From NCBI GenBank assembly GCA_028673005.1, contig CM054116.1, positions 69,515,315-69,579,314 of the forward strand: DNA of 64,000 bases, in the 5' to 3' direction. The stretch is from Tanypteryx hageni (lineage: Eukaryota > Arthropoda > Insecta > Odonata > Petaluridae). Shown here piece by piece: positions 22,736 through 32,390 of this stretch. The notes below the pieces were generated by a model. The model was not told where the DNA came from. It was given only the letters and a program-made list of their open reading frames with translations, and did not search any database. Every line of letters begins with the position of its first letter. The first letter of the stretch is position 1. The position numbers and the translations under genes are program-made.

Positions 22736-23190
22736 ATAAGCGCAGAGAGGGAGGGAGGGAAGAAGAGAGAGGGAGGAAGAGAGAGGGAGGGAGAGGGAGG
22801 GAGGGAGAGATAAGGAGGGAGGGAGAGGGAGGGAGAGAGAGAGGAGGGAGAGAGAGAGGGAGGAGAGGGAGGGAGGAGGAGAGAGGGGGGGAGGAGGAGA
22901 GAGGGAGGGAGGGGGAGAGAGGGAGAGGGAGAGGGAGGGAGGGAGAGAGAGGGAGGGAGAGGGAGGGAGGGAGAGATAAGGAGGGAGGGAGAGGGAGGGA
23001 GGGAGAGAGAGAGGGAGGAGAGGGAGGGAGGAGGAGAGAGGGGGGAGGAGGAGAGAGGGAGGGAGGAGGAGAGAGGGAGAGGGAGGGAGGGAGAGAGAGG
23101 GAGGGAGGAGGGTGGGAGGGAGAGGGAGGAGGGTGGGAGGGAAAGGGAGGGAGGGAGAGGGGGAAGGAATGAGAGAGGGAGGGAATATTA
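22736..23190. repeat. GAGGGA polypurine array with 166-bp higher-order repeat
   Basis: About 455 bp is almost wholly G and A on the plus strand. Beneath the GGGAGG noise there is a higher-order duplication: the marker GATAAGGAGGGAGGGAGAGG occurs at about 22809 and again about 166 bp later (about 22975), and similar order follows in both copies. Frames of 147-186 residues across it are compositional. Confidence 0.85.
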
Positions 23191-23493
23191 TTATTAATTT
23201 TTGACAAAGGGCTGATCGCTGGGGAAAACAAGAATGAGAAAGAAATTCTCCCGAATCTCTATTTTGGCAATTTTTATACCGGCTCTTTCTCAATAATTAC
23301 AGCTGTTATTATTCATTTCTAAGTTTCCCGTTGAATTTCAACTGGCAATTACACTAGAAAAATAAACTAATTTTGTGATTATACATAATAATGTGTTACG
23401 ATTACTTAAGAGGTATGGTTTCAATAGGATAGGTACCATGAGTTTTTCAACCATACCCTAACTGACACCTGTTATATGACGGGCAATACACTA

Positions 23494-23496
<3 letters not shown>

Positions 23497-23580
<84 letters not shown>
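23497..23580. repeat. (TA)n microsatellite
   Basis: About 84 bp of TA that directly adjoins the 5'-truncation point of the following LINE. Confidence 0.95.
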
Positions 23581-23581
<1 letters not shown>

Positions 23582-23584
<3 letters not shown>

Positions 23585-24355
23585 TGTGGAGGAAGGATTA
23601 TAAGAACAGTAAAATACGCAGATGATCAAGTACTTCTAGCAAGAAAGGAAGAGGAGCTACAAAAAATGATAAATAGACTAGTGATAACAGGTAGAAAATA
23701 CGGTATGGAAATAAACACAGAAAAATCCAAGGTCATTCGAATATCGGGTAAAGAAGAGAATCTGAACATAACTATTGGGGGAAAGCCATTAGAACAAGTT
23801 TCAGAATATAAATACCTTGGAAGTATCATAACACGAGAGGCAAAATGTACGGATGAGATCAAAACTAGAATAGGAAAAGCAAAAGCGGCTTTCAGGAGAA
23901 AGAAACAACTACTTACAGGGAATATAAGGGAAGATATCCGCAAGAAGTTGATAAAATGCTACGTATGGAGTATAGCATTGTATGGGGCAGAAACATGGAC
24001 GCTAAGGAAAAATGACATCAAATACTTGGAAAGCTTTGAAATGTGGACTTGGAGGAGAATGCTGAAGATAAAATGGACAGATAGGATGAAAAACGATGAA
24101 GTGCTACGAAGAATAGGAGAGAAGCGAATGATTATACAGACTATCAGAAAGAGGAAGGCTAACTGGGTTGGACATTACCTGAGGAGAGAGAGTATGATTA
24201 AAGACGTGTTAGAAGGAAAACTAGATGGGAAAAGGGAAAGAGGTAGGAAAAGGTTTCAGCTGATAGACGATTTGAAAGGGAAAGAGAGTTATCAAGAAAT
24301 AAAGAGGACAGCGGAAAATAGGAATATATGGAGAACCAGGTTTAACCAAGAATAA
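23582..24355 (+). CDS. LINE reverse transcriptase, C-terminal part (5'-truncated)
   Basis: The frame is open from the TA junction for about 257 residues to a TAA stop. It begins QCGGRIIRTVKYADDQVLLA, so it carries the YADD active-site box of a reverse transcriptase, but everything upstream (fingers, endonuclease) is missing. It then gives EYKYLGSIITREAKC, the thumb region, ALYGAETWTLRK, the WRRMLKIKWTDRMKN block, IRKRKANWVGHYLR and KRERGRKRFQ, ending WRTRFNQE. This order is typical of insect 'endonuclease-reverse transcriptase' LINEs (RTE/Daphne-like; clade uncertain). There are no stops or frameshifts, so the copy is fairly young, but without an N-terminus it cannot be autonomous. Confidence 0.88.
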
Positions 24356-24395
24356 TCACGGACCTGTCTACGGACAGACTACCTATGATGATGAT
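24356..24395 (+). mobile_element. 3' tail of the LINE with (GAT)n end
   Basis: After the stop the tail reads ACCTGTCTACGGACAGAC, able to form a short hairpin, then TATGATGATGAT. The same hairpin-plus-GAT tail ends the LINE fragments at 27068-27248 and 58516-58622. Repeat unit A starts at the very next base. Confidence 0.75.
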
Positions 24396-24596
24396 CAGTG
24401 TGTCACTTTCAGTTACTCTATCGCTGAAGAAAGGCATAGGCCCGATAAGCTTGCGTGTTTTTTTGTGTTCGTGTGTTGTACGTGTCTCTTCGACGCCCCC
24501 AGCAACCTGCCAACTTGGTCCCCAACTTGGTAGTGTCCGCTGGGCTTCCCTCAACACCTTGTTGCCACCCTCATCACTACCTTTTCTTTTCCTTAA

Positions 24597-24598
<2 letters not shown>
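24396..24598 (+). mobile_element. Hammerhead/(TA)n repeat unit A, copy 2
   Basis: Homologous to 8534-8730 from the CAGTGTGTCAC start to the CTTTTCCTTAAGTATATA end. The hammerhead-like core here is CTGAAGA (24424-24430), a GGC/GCC hairpin, then GATAAGCTT, which would become GAAAGCTT if one T were an insertion. It is therefore closer to an intact core than copy 1 but probably inactive. Confidence 0.6.

Positions 24599-24652
<54 letters not shown>
24599..24652. repeat. (TA)n microsatellite between units A and B
   Basis: About 54 bp of TA separates unit A from unit B, the same order as at 8.73 kb, where only a short TA stretch remains. Confidence 0.95.
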
Positions 24653-24654
<2 letters not shown>

Positions 24655-24824
24655 ATGTATATGTAGCTGATGAAGGAATAACTCCGAAAGCTTCTACGTT
24701 TGTGATGTTTCTGTGTTTTAGTGTTCTTTTACGTGTGTCGCTTCGACATCCCCGGGGCCTCGCCAACCTGAAGTCGTCCGATTGGTGAGTGTTCACTGGA
24801 TTTCCTCATCCCAACACCTTGTTG

Positions 24825-24828
<4 letters not shown>
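24653..24828 (+). mobile_element. Hammerhead/(TA)n repeat unit B, copy 2
   Basis: From the start: a hammerhead-like core (24663-24697), GTGTGTCGCTTCGACATCCC, CGGGGCCTCGCCAACCTGAA, GATTGGTGAGTGTTCACTGG, then CATCCCAACACCTTGTTGCC and (TA)n. It matches the minus strand of 8745-8912 closely. It has a single tail and no inverted arm. Confidence 0.62.
24663..24697 (+). ncRNA. Hammerhead ribozyme-like motif (unit B2), best copy
   Basis: GUAG (24663-24666), CUGAUGA (24667-24673), hairpin AGGAAUAACUCC (24674-24685), GAAA (24686-24689), GCUU (24690-24693), CUAC (24694-24697). GUAG and CUAC pair perfectly as stem I. AGCU formed by the last A of GAAA plus GCU is self-complementary, so two copies could share stem III, and a permitted CUU cleavage triplet precedes CUAC. 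Deviation: an extra A between the core and stem II. The fold is inferred by eye. Confidence 0.5.

Positions 24829-24869
<41 letters not shown>
24829..24869. repeat. (TA)n microsatellite
   Basis: About 41 bp of TA closing the second cassette. Confidence 0.95.
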
Positions 24870-24870
<1 letters not shown>

Positions 24871-26696
24871 TTCTCTTCCCCAACCTTTCCTCCCCTCCTC
24901 GCTTTTTATATCATCCTCTCTTAATTCTCGCGCTATTATTTTCTTTTAGAAGATGTCCCCTAACCTTTTTTATGTACAGCTTTCGTAAGATTCCCCTAAA
25001 CTCCTTGTATTTTTGAACAGAAATTTTTTTTAAACGAGTAAAAGAGGGTTAAAAAAAACTTCTACCACCTCTACCTCTCTCCCCCTTCCCCCCACAATAT
25101 TTCCCTCGTTTATTATTTCTCCCGATGAAAACGGCTCGGGAGTTTTGTGTGAAATTGTCGCTTATTTGTCGAAATAATTTCGGATACGCCGAGTGGATCA
25201 TTAAATATGTACTTACATTTTACGGCGAAACCTTTTTATATTATTTTACGATATTATTATCTCCCTTTTTAATCGCCAAGACCTTCGCCATACAGCGAAC
25301 ATAAAAGGAGTTTTCAGAATAATGTATCCATCTTAGGCAGATATATATACGAGCCCACGACTCGAGATGCGAATAACGAATTCTCCAAGAGAGAGAGAGA
25401 GAGAGAAAGAATTCGAGACCGGCGCGAGAGCGGTACGATACTTTTTTGTTTTTGTTTCCTCCCCGGAGACGTATAGGTTTTTACGCTTTTACGTTCATTA
25501 AAAAATGACGTTTGAATTGCAATCGCTATGGGGAGGGGAGGATGACGGAGCGGATTGCACGGAGACGAATCATTACGTATTTCCTTTCTTCGGGAAGTTA
25601 TTATGCAGTAATTTCGACGGAAAGGTTTTTCACCGTATTTTTTAGCTATTCATCAATCCGAAAATAAAAAATAAATAAAGATAAGGTAGAACGTTAATGG
25701 AGGTGTGAAAGTAGTGAAACACATTCCTTCGCCTTTTCCTTCCCCTCCCCCCCTCTTTCCTACTCCGCTTATGACATGTAATGATTCTCGATTTGAGAGA
25801 AGAAGGAATTCCGTTTTTGAAGCATGAATTTCAGCCGTGTGGAGAGATTCAAACTGGTCTATTTTATGTAAAACGAGGGAAATAGAAGCATCTGGAAAGA
25901 TCGCGGAAAAAATATATATTCGCGATTTTCTCGATAGGTATCCAGCGAGATCATTTCCATTCCCTGTCCAACATACGCGAAGATTCGCGAATTTACTGGG
26001 AGAATCGTTATCTTTTCTGTTTTTTAATGTAACCTCCGAGTTTCTCTTAGAAAACTGAATCCAACGACTCCTTTAGGGAAATGGTGATCTGGGCAACAAA
26101 AAATAAATAAAAAATTCCAAATCAACGAACAGTTGAATTGCCGCCGCTGACAGCTACTTTTAGAATTAAATTCGCATTTGATGCAGTCAAAATTCTAGAT
26201 GCAGGATGTACATGTATCATACCTGGATTCAATCCATAAAGTTAGCTCTATGAATAATTTTTAAATTTCAACATTTACCCCCGGATTTCTTACAGATGAG
26301 TTTCATTACTTAGGAAAAATAAAATAAAATGAATTATCGTACCAAACGAAATACTGTGTGTTCCTATCTCTATGAACCAGAATGTTATAATCATTACAAT
26401 AAACGATCAGTGAATTACCACCGTGGAACGCTAATTCGCGGGACAATTCGCAACAGGTTTACTAAACTGAAAGGGCGTACTGATATGTCCCGCAATGCAG
26501 GGGGGGGGGGGCGAGATTAAGGGGTGGCCCAATCACTCAAACCTTACTAAGGCGTCTGACGCACGCTTTAGAAACCCGAAAAATGTAATTGCGACTTCTA
26601 AAATACAGCTTTATAACGCTGAGAAGAGGTATTCCTAGGCATGAAAATCAGTGCAAGATCTGGCTACGATTATATGCCTTCTGACGTCTCTCGCCC
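24870..26696. other. Unique AT-rich DNA, no gene seen
   Basis: A GA microsatellite lies at about 25388-25408 and pyrimidine-rich runs near 25070-25095 and 25735-25765. A run of 12 G starts at 26500. No coding signal was recognised. Confidence 0.45.
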
Positions 26697-26871
26697 TTAG
26701 GCTGTTGTTACACGAGCTACTCGGTGGCACCACTGATTGTGAGTCGCGCCACCGAGTGGCCGGGCGTAGCCACCGAGTAGCATTGCTAAGCAGCGCTACT
26801 CAGTGGCCGAGATAGGCTTCTCAGAAGCGCTTCAACACCACCGCATGATTCGGTTTGTGTTTAGTTTCATA

Positions 26872-27067
26872 ATGGATTACGATTTTCTTTTAAGAAGACT
26901 AAGAAAACAGCGTCGCAAATATTGGGTGCATCCAATGTTAAGTACTCGATTGCAAACAGGCCAGTTTCATGCGCTTTATAGGGACCTAAGAATGGACGAT
27001 AGAAAATTTGTCCAATCTTTTCTTATGTCAATGAAATCTTTTGATGAATTACTATCATTTTTACAAA
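26872..27067 (+). pseudogene. HARBI1-like transposase N-terminus (truncated)
   Basis: From the ATG at 26872 the frame reads MDYDFLLRRLRKQRRKYWVH, PMLSTRLQTGQFHALYRDLR, MDDRKFVQSFLMSMKSFDEL and LSFLQ, then runs into the nested LINE. The RRKYWVHP start, the GQFHALYRDLRMD block and the F..FLMSMKSFDELL block are the N-terminal signature of PIF/Harbinger transposases (HARBI1-like nucleases). An in-frame upstream ATG at 26803 exists, but homology begins after 26872. The catalytic DDE part is absent and no usable continuation was seen after the insertion. Confidence 0.8.
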
Positions 27068-27248
27068 GGACAATCTTAGAAAGAAAAAATAGTGGAAGAA
27101 GAGGAAGAGAGAAAAAAGAATAGGAATATTAGAGAATATAAAGCAGGAATATAATACTTATAGAGGTATAAAAGAGGCTTCTAGGGAGAGAGAGAAATGG
27201 AGGCAGCAATTCAGTTAAAACCTGTCTTCGGACAGCAGCATGATGATG
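27068..27248 (+). mobile_element. LINE 3' end nested in the Harbinger element, 14-bp TSD
   Basis: ATCATTTTTACAAA occurs at 27054-27067 and again at 27249-27262, so a 14-bp target duplication brackets the insert. The insert encodes the end of an RT frame like that at 23.6 kb (SGRRGREKK, then with a one-base frame change RIGILENIKQEYNTYRGIKE and REREKWRQQFS and a stop), followed by ACCTGTCTTCGGACAGCAG and (ATG)n. Strong 5' truncation is normal for LINE insertion. Confidence 0.85.
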
Positions 27249-27634
27249 ATCATTTTTACAAAACCATATTGATTACTGTATACCTCTGACAGCGAGTCCC
27301 AAATCGCACAACGCGCCTCGATTTCGACAATAAATAACGCCGTAACAAACAGAGATATCGCGAAATGTAACTTTCTACGAAGACAAAATCAACGTCCTCA
27401 AGCAGTAGCGTCTTGACGCATACTACTGAAGAGTGGCTCGTGTATCAACGGTCAGTGCGACAAGTGGCTGCCACCGGTCGCGGGGACGGGACACTGACAA
27501 GATCGGTGGCGCCACACGCGCGGCGGCGAACGCCTGTGTACCAAGCTTCATAAAAAATATAGTATTTTCGAGGTACGCCACTCGGTGGCGCAACTTAGTG
27601 CTGCCACCGAGTGGCTCGTGTAACAACTGCCTTA

Positions 27635-28399
27635 GACCAATTTATTTTCTCATGTGTCAACATTTCTTAAGTGTTATTATAGGGAAGATTGTTGTGCTTA
27701 TTTGTGTATAGTGTGAATTTACTTGTTAAGTAAAGCATGAAGTCTGCGTCCACTGTTCGGGCCCTAAAGGATGACGACTTGACTTCAATTACCGGTAGGT
27801 TCAGTAGTCACTACTTTAGGCCTCCAATATCATCATTAAGTGTTTGTTTTCATACATAGGTACATAGGTAGATTTTGGTTGACGTGAAGCCCCCCTTATT
27901 TTTGACACCACGAGTCGCCCCTGATGGCACATAGAATTTTACAGATTGTATTTATTCACTAGACCGTTCATGTATTACGACAGCAAATGTTTAACTATTT
28001 TTGACCCCCTCGTCCCTCCATGTCAGTAACCGTCAGCATTTGGGTGAACCTCTTCTCCTTCGTTGTACCCCCTTTTAAAAATAAATTAGAAAATACATAG
28101 TTATTCATGGCAATACTTTCAAATGCCTTCTTACATCATTGCAATGCATTTTAATGCTCTTTAAAGCACAATGAGGAAACATCTATCAGATTAAAGAAGG
28201 TAAAGTTATATTTACAGAAAAATCAGGTAAATATGGCGAAAAGAATTCTAACGTCGGGCGAAACGCGGGTAACGAGCAGGTGGAAGCTCGTTGTGGACGA
28301 GCTGTCGCAACACGTAAATCGCAAGTAAAAAGTAAAAAATTTCATAGATAAAAACATCTTACGTAAGCATTGGTCATACTCCCCTTCCCCCTAAGGGGG
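27635..28399. other. Unique DNA with one probable hAT end
   Basis: CACGAGTCGCCCCTG ending at 27923 resembles a hAT right terminus, but no partner was located. A short frame from 27737 runs to a GT donor-like site at 27795; see findings. No gene assigned. Confidence 0.35.
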
Positions 28400-28640
28400 G
28401 TTATTTACAGGTGCCAGGAGCTTAGCTACCTAATGTCTCATATGAAAAGGGGTTCTTTGAAGTGCACCGACATCGTACAATACACTGTATCGACGGCTTC
28501 ACTTCCCCGCCAAAGGAATACTTGCCATATTTTTTAGCCGTAAAATATCACCGACCTCGACCAAGAATCGAACTCGCAATATTTGAAACCATTGATGAGT
28601 ATTTCAACCACTGCTCCACCGGCGTCGACCGATAACTAAG
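28400..28640 (-). repeat. tRNA-derived SINE-like sequence
   Basis: On the minus strand, GGTGGAGCAGTGG at the head matches a pol III A box and GCGAGTTCGATTCTTGG about 45 bases on matches a B box, with tRNA-like spacing. The body then includes GTGCACTTCAAAGAACCCC and CACCTGTAAATAACCCCCC, the kind of tail found in tRNA SINEs. It is not a functional tRNA: the arms do not make a good cloverleaf. Confidence 0.5.
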
Positions 28641-30395
28641 TTAATAAGCATACTCAATGTCATTAAGTAATGAATGCGTCTTATTTTTCTTGTCTCTATG
28701 GCATTATAAGGATTGTTAGGCATAATATAATATTTTTAACCCATCTCTCCAAATGGATTCAAATTAATAAAAAAAAACAAACATTATTATATTTTTTTAT
28801 AATTTCAGGTTTTTCAAAATATCAGTAGCGTTTGTGTGAGGGAGACAGGTGGGCAATTCTTCATTAATATACAGGCAATGATAAGTAATTCAGCTTGAAA
28901 ATATTTAAGATTTACATAGGGGGGCCCCTCTATTATTTGCTGCGGGGGAAGGGGATGGGGCAGATTTTCCGGTACGCCACTCCTCAACTGTTCTAAGCAG
29001 TTTGTGTCATCCAGATCAGCGACATTGATCACATTCGTTAAAGTGCTGATTTTTCAAGCGGGCAAATTTGCGAAGGTCATCGGAAACGTCTTCTTTCCGT
29101 AATCTGCCTATGATCGAGATAAAGTAGACAGTGGAATCGCAAAATAGAAAACCTGAGTCGCTTATCGGATGCGTGTCATCTACAGCTAAAATGTATTCGC
29201 TTCGAATGATTGCGAACGGTCGCCTCCATGTCTGAACCACGAAACGACCGAAAAAAAATTTTTTACATGAGAAATTTTAAAATATATGCACCGAATTCCT
29301 GAAGTTGGCAGACGACTTTTTAGAAAAAAATCCCTTTTGAGCGATTTGCAAACTGAATAAAATAATTACGATGTTTATTTTCCGTTTTGCTTCTCTCTTT
29401 CTCAAAAAATAAGCCTTGTGATTTAATTTTTCGTCAGCGCTTCAGGAAGTATAAAGCGTATATAGCGAAGAATCCGGTCCTTGAATCGTCTTGGACTCTA
29501 ATATGTATATATACACGTATATTTTTTCACTCGAGAGACGTCTTGCTCATATTCCGAGAAAGGATAAGTATGAACGCGTCAAAATTCATAAATTACAGCC
29601 TCTCGTCCTTCGAATGAGATATTGCTCCTCTTGACCTCGTGGCATTTTCGCCATAGCTGTTCCCGCATCCCTTAATGAAAAGGACAAACACTTTTATATC
29701 GCACATTTGTATTCTCGAAGGATCCCATTGCAAATAAAAACCACCCCGGAGACATCTAGCGGGAGGCAAGAGAAATGGCTACCTCCCCCTCTAAAGGTCT
29801 CAATCATCCTTTCATTTCGCAGGTATTAAATTTACCGCGTGTTGGACCGTGAAAGGGATTAAAAATTGCACATTTTTCCTCTGTTAATGAAATTAATAGT
29901 TTCGTATGTTATTTTCTCAGTTGGTTCGCAGTTCCGTTTTCTTGTTTTTTAGGTCATTAAACGGCAGGTGAATTACCACAAGAGGGTCGGCTCTTTGTAG
30001 CGGAAGCGCTCGTCTGGTTTGCTCAACCAATTAACGGCTTTTATAAGAGTTATCCAGGTCATCTACAGGATTGACTTCACAAAGTGAGTAAGATAATATG
30101 CTTTGAATATTAAATTTTTGAACTGACGAACCGTGTTCCAAAACCTTTATGCGCGTTGCGTTAGCTCAAAACCGTCTCCGAAGGTGCAAAATACAAAAAT
30201 TCAAACTTCTACCGTCCCCACTCTCGGTCACGATATAACATTACATAATACCTAATAGGGAGACAATTCAGATTTGATTAAAAAAAGCAATAAATCATTC
30301 AACAATTCAGGAGGTTCGGAGTTAGAGAAACAAATTACCATAGCAAATTGGATTTTTGCTCGAGATTAAAACCACTGCCACAACAACTAGCCGCG
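28641..30395. other. Unique AT-rich DNA, no gene seen
   Basis: Frames of 72-76 residues are unrecognised. A GGGGGGCCCC word near 28920 may be a decayed transposon end. Nothing else. Confidence 0.4.
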
Positions 30396-30545
30396 CCATC
30401 ACCTGACGACTACGTGTTATCCACGACGCTTTGTTCGATACCTTCGCGAGGATCGAACCGGAGACCAGATGGTCAGATGACCATTGTCCGACGTTACAAG
30501 AACATCACGCTGCGCAATGCACCTCATCAACAAGCCGACTCAAAA
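30396..30545 (-). repeat. Possible tRNA-derived SINE fragment
   Basis: On the minus strand, ATTGCGCAGCGTGATG resembles an A box and TCCGGTTCGATCCTCG is a good B box about 50 bases later. The predicted cloverleaf is poor, and no second well-matched copy is certain in the window; 40270-40310 shares only TGGTCTCCGGTTC. Confidence 0.4.
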
Positions 30546-31993
30546 AAATCATACGAAACGAAAGAAACATCGAAGAGGGCAAAAAGGTCATTCGTTTCCT
30601 TGACGGCTCGTAAAACGATAACCACGTAACACAAGTCCGACTCGATAAGAAGAGTAAGAGGAAAAGCGCGCTAGAAAAGAAATTAAAAAATGAAATCCGA
30701 AAAAAAATGGAAACGGATGATTGGATCGCTGAAGAAGTCGTCTCCTACCGAGAACAGAGCTTTTCTCGCTCGTGACAGATTGGTCGGGGAAAAACGATTG
30801 CGTTTTGTTTTTCTTTTTGAATCCTTCCTTCCTCCTCCCAGACGACGACTCTTTAACTCTTTTTTTCTCCCGCTACCTTTTGAGAATGCCGGGGTGAAAA
30901 TCAAACGGCGCCGCCATTAAACAGTCGCCCCTTCACTATGCACGAAACCTCTCTCACATCCCGTCCGAACCTCCCACTGGTCCTCCCACTTATTCCCCAA
31001 CTCTCTCTCCCCCTATTCATCCCACTCCATTCCAACCCCCTCCCCTTCTCTTCCTCTCTTCAACTCCGACATTCTTTCTCCGGCGACGTCACACCGGGCT
31101 CGAAGGGTTGGACCGTGGAATGCGAGGAGAGCCCTCATACGGTCCAAGGAGAGAGAAGGTCTCTCGCCGCGTAAAAGACAGACGGAGATAAAAAGAATGA
31201 GAAGGCGTCATCGTCCTGACCATAGCGAGAGCCAAAGGACACTATGGGGCAAAATAATAAAAAAATCCTTCCATACCCATTATCCTTTTTTTCCCCAACT
31301 CCACCCTCTTTGGTCGAGCATCAAACTCCTCAACGGTTATGTCTAGCGCGACCTCAAGAAACACGGGAAAAACGCGACGTAAAACGATTCTTCCGCGGAG
31401 GAATTCCTACGGATTTTTCCCTGCTCGCCGGAGGGAGATGCTGCGCGTGCATTTCTCCTCGCTTCGTCATACGACTTGTTATCCTAAGGCTCAAAGAAGA
31501 AAGGGGAAGAAGACTTATTTTTTGCACGATATTTCGCGGAGTTTATCGTCTTGAGTGCTGGCTAGAGAAATGCGGCGGGAGTTTATTGTTGTCTTTTTCG
31601 TATGACGTTTGTATGCGGTTCTATGAATTTTCGCACGCGCTGCTCGCATTCGCGGAAATCGCCAATTCTCTCTCTATTAAGAAGAAGAATAAAATGAAGA
31701 ATAGGAACGATTTTTCGAGCGTAAGGCTGCGTTGATAGTTTGTCATTCTGGGGTCGCTCTGGGGAATCGTTCAATAAAAAGAAAGCTAGCCGAATAGAGA
31801 TTTCGCCGAAAAAGTTTCGAGCATTCACACTCCTCGAGAGTTGTGTTTGTAACCTTGTTGAACCAAAGGAAAAGGAATCTCTTCCGAATAGCGATACTCG
31901 TCCCATTGAATATATATATAACTCGTATCCTTTGCAACCGTAGTTCAATGATTCACGCTTACCTTTCCAAATTCGATGGATTTTGGTCAAATA
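30546..31993. other. Unique DNA, no gene seen
   Basis: A pyrimidine-rich part spans about 30945-31080. Frames of up to 163 residues (31244-31735) show no domain. Confidence 0.4.
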
Positions 31994-31995
31994 TA

Positions 31996-32141
31996 CAGTC
32001 AAGCCCCGATTGACATTGGTGGTGACGGTAGCTCAAGATATGCTCTATGTGATCATAAGATGGAAGTTCTGTTCGAAACGATTCATGGGCGGTATTCGGG
32101 GGTGACGCTATATAAGGGGGCGCAAAATCAGGGTCTGGCTG
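31996..32141. mobile_element. Small pogo/mariner-type MITE
   Basis: Ends are inverted: left CAGTCAAGCCCCGATT, right read inward CAGCCAGACCCTGATT, each preceded by TA (31994-31995 and 32142-32143). The element is 146 bp with no coding capacity. CAGNCA..CCC.GATT with a TA duplication is the pogo/Tigger style of terminus. Confidence 0.65.
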
Positions 32142-32344
32142 TAGTCTAATTATACCAGAACAGATGGTAATGGGGGAGATAAATTTCTCATATTATCTCT
32201 AACGAATTGCAGGATAGCTGATCCATTATCCGAGCCTTGATAGCATGCAACTTGCTAAATTGACCTGGAAAAGAGTGTCCACTTCATTTAACGAGGAACG
32301 AAAAATTGTATACATATTTCAAAATAATTACGAATCGGGTAGAG

Positions 32345-32390
32345 CTGAGTTGGGCAACCTTTTCTGCAGGCCTTAGGTTGCCTACCACTG
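32345..32390. repeat. 46-bp hAT-like terminal-repeat hairpin
   Basis: CTGAGTTGGGCAACC at the left and GGTTGCCTACCACTG at the right form an inverted pair (11 of 15, perfect over GGCAACC) around only 16 bases. The sequences look like two hAT termini facing each other with nothing between. Confidence 0.4.

Larger units (their letters stand above)
26700..27631 (+). mobile_element. PIF/Harbinger-type transposon with TTA duplication
   Basis: Inverted ends: left GGCTGTTGTTACACGAGCTA then CTCGGTGGCACCAC; right, read inward, GGCAGTTGTTACACGAGCCA then CTCGGTGGCAGCAC. That is about 34 bp with 3 mismatches. The flanks are TTA at 26697-26699 and TTA at 27632-27634, the 3-bp TWA duplication typical of PIF/Harbinger. 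Near-palindromic GCCACCGAGTGGC words recur just inside the ends. A truncated transposase frame and a nested LINE fragment lie inside. Without the nested insertion the element is about 740 bp, so it is an internally deleted derivative. Confidence 0.88.
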
